Positions 6,464 to 6,484 of a stretch of 6,484 nt of DNA are shown here, one piece after another; the stretch's first letter is position 1, and each line of letters begins with the position of its first letter. The notes beneath the pieces were generated by a model. That model had not been told where the DNA came from and made no database searches. It saw only the letters and a list, made by a program, of their open reading frames with translations. A program made the position numbers and the translations under genes. The DNA lies in NCBI GenBank assembly GCA_041181065.1, contig JBEGQI010000344.1, positions 1 to 6,484 on the forward strand, read 5' to 3'. Source of the DNA: DSYF01 sp041181065 (GTDB lineage Bacteria; Verrucomicrobiota; Verrucomicrobiia; Limisphaerales; DSYF01).

Positions 6464-6484
6464 TCTCTTTCCTTTTTTTGCACC

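Overview
The window looks like a chromosomal segment of a GC-rich Gram-negative bacterium, most likely from the Verrucomicrobiota (Pedosphaera/Limisphaerales type). This placement is inference. It rests on the exported cytochrome, which is rich in Asn and Thr ('TNxT'-type runs) and has a short beta-rich 'IQVSSNGVDW...FRL' module of the kind common in secreted proteins of that phylum. A fused membrane/spermidine-synthase-like protein and C-terminal PKD modules fit the same picture. No ribosomal or taxonomic marker is present.

Layout: (1) Positions 2-1525 (+) encode a membrane protein with about seven N-terminal transmembrane segments and a C-terminal spermidine-synthase-like methyltransferase fold. 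The frame is open to the left edge, so the true start may lie outside. (2) Positions 1687-2613 (+) encode a radical SAM protein of the COG0731/TYW1-like type. (3) Positions 2614-2878 hold no gene I can support. (4) Positions 2879-3184 and 3227-3451 (+) encode two tiny two-pass membrane proteins of unknown function. They are visibly more AT-rich than their surroundings and have an integron-core-like GTTAGCT between them. (5) Positions 3452-3726 are a non-coding convergent junction with two CGCCC/GGGCG hairpins and a strong 12-bp hairpin, consistent with terminators for both strands. (6) Positions 3727-6279 (-) encode an 850-residue secreted nine-heme cytochrome c with C-terminal PKD modules. 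(7) Positions 6280-6484 are its upstream region, with a short palindrome, a tandem 8-bp repeat and a possible five-codon leader ORF.

The genes do not form an obvious pathway. The two large + strand genes are separated by 161 bp and could be independently transcribed. The cytochrome is a single convergent transcription unit and the functional highlight: a periplasmic or extracellular electron-transfer protein that would need the cytochrome c maturation machinery encoded elsewhere. No mobile element, CRISPR array, tRNA or rRNA was seen. Nothing here amounts to a clear new multi-gene system; the best leads are the cytochrome architecture and the small-gene pair.
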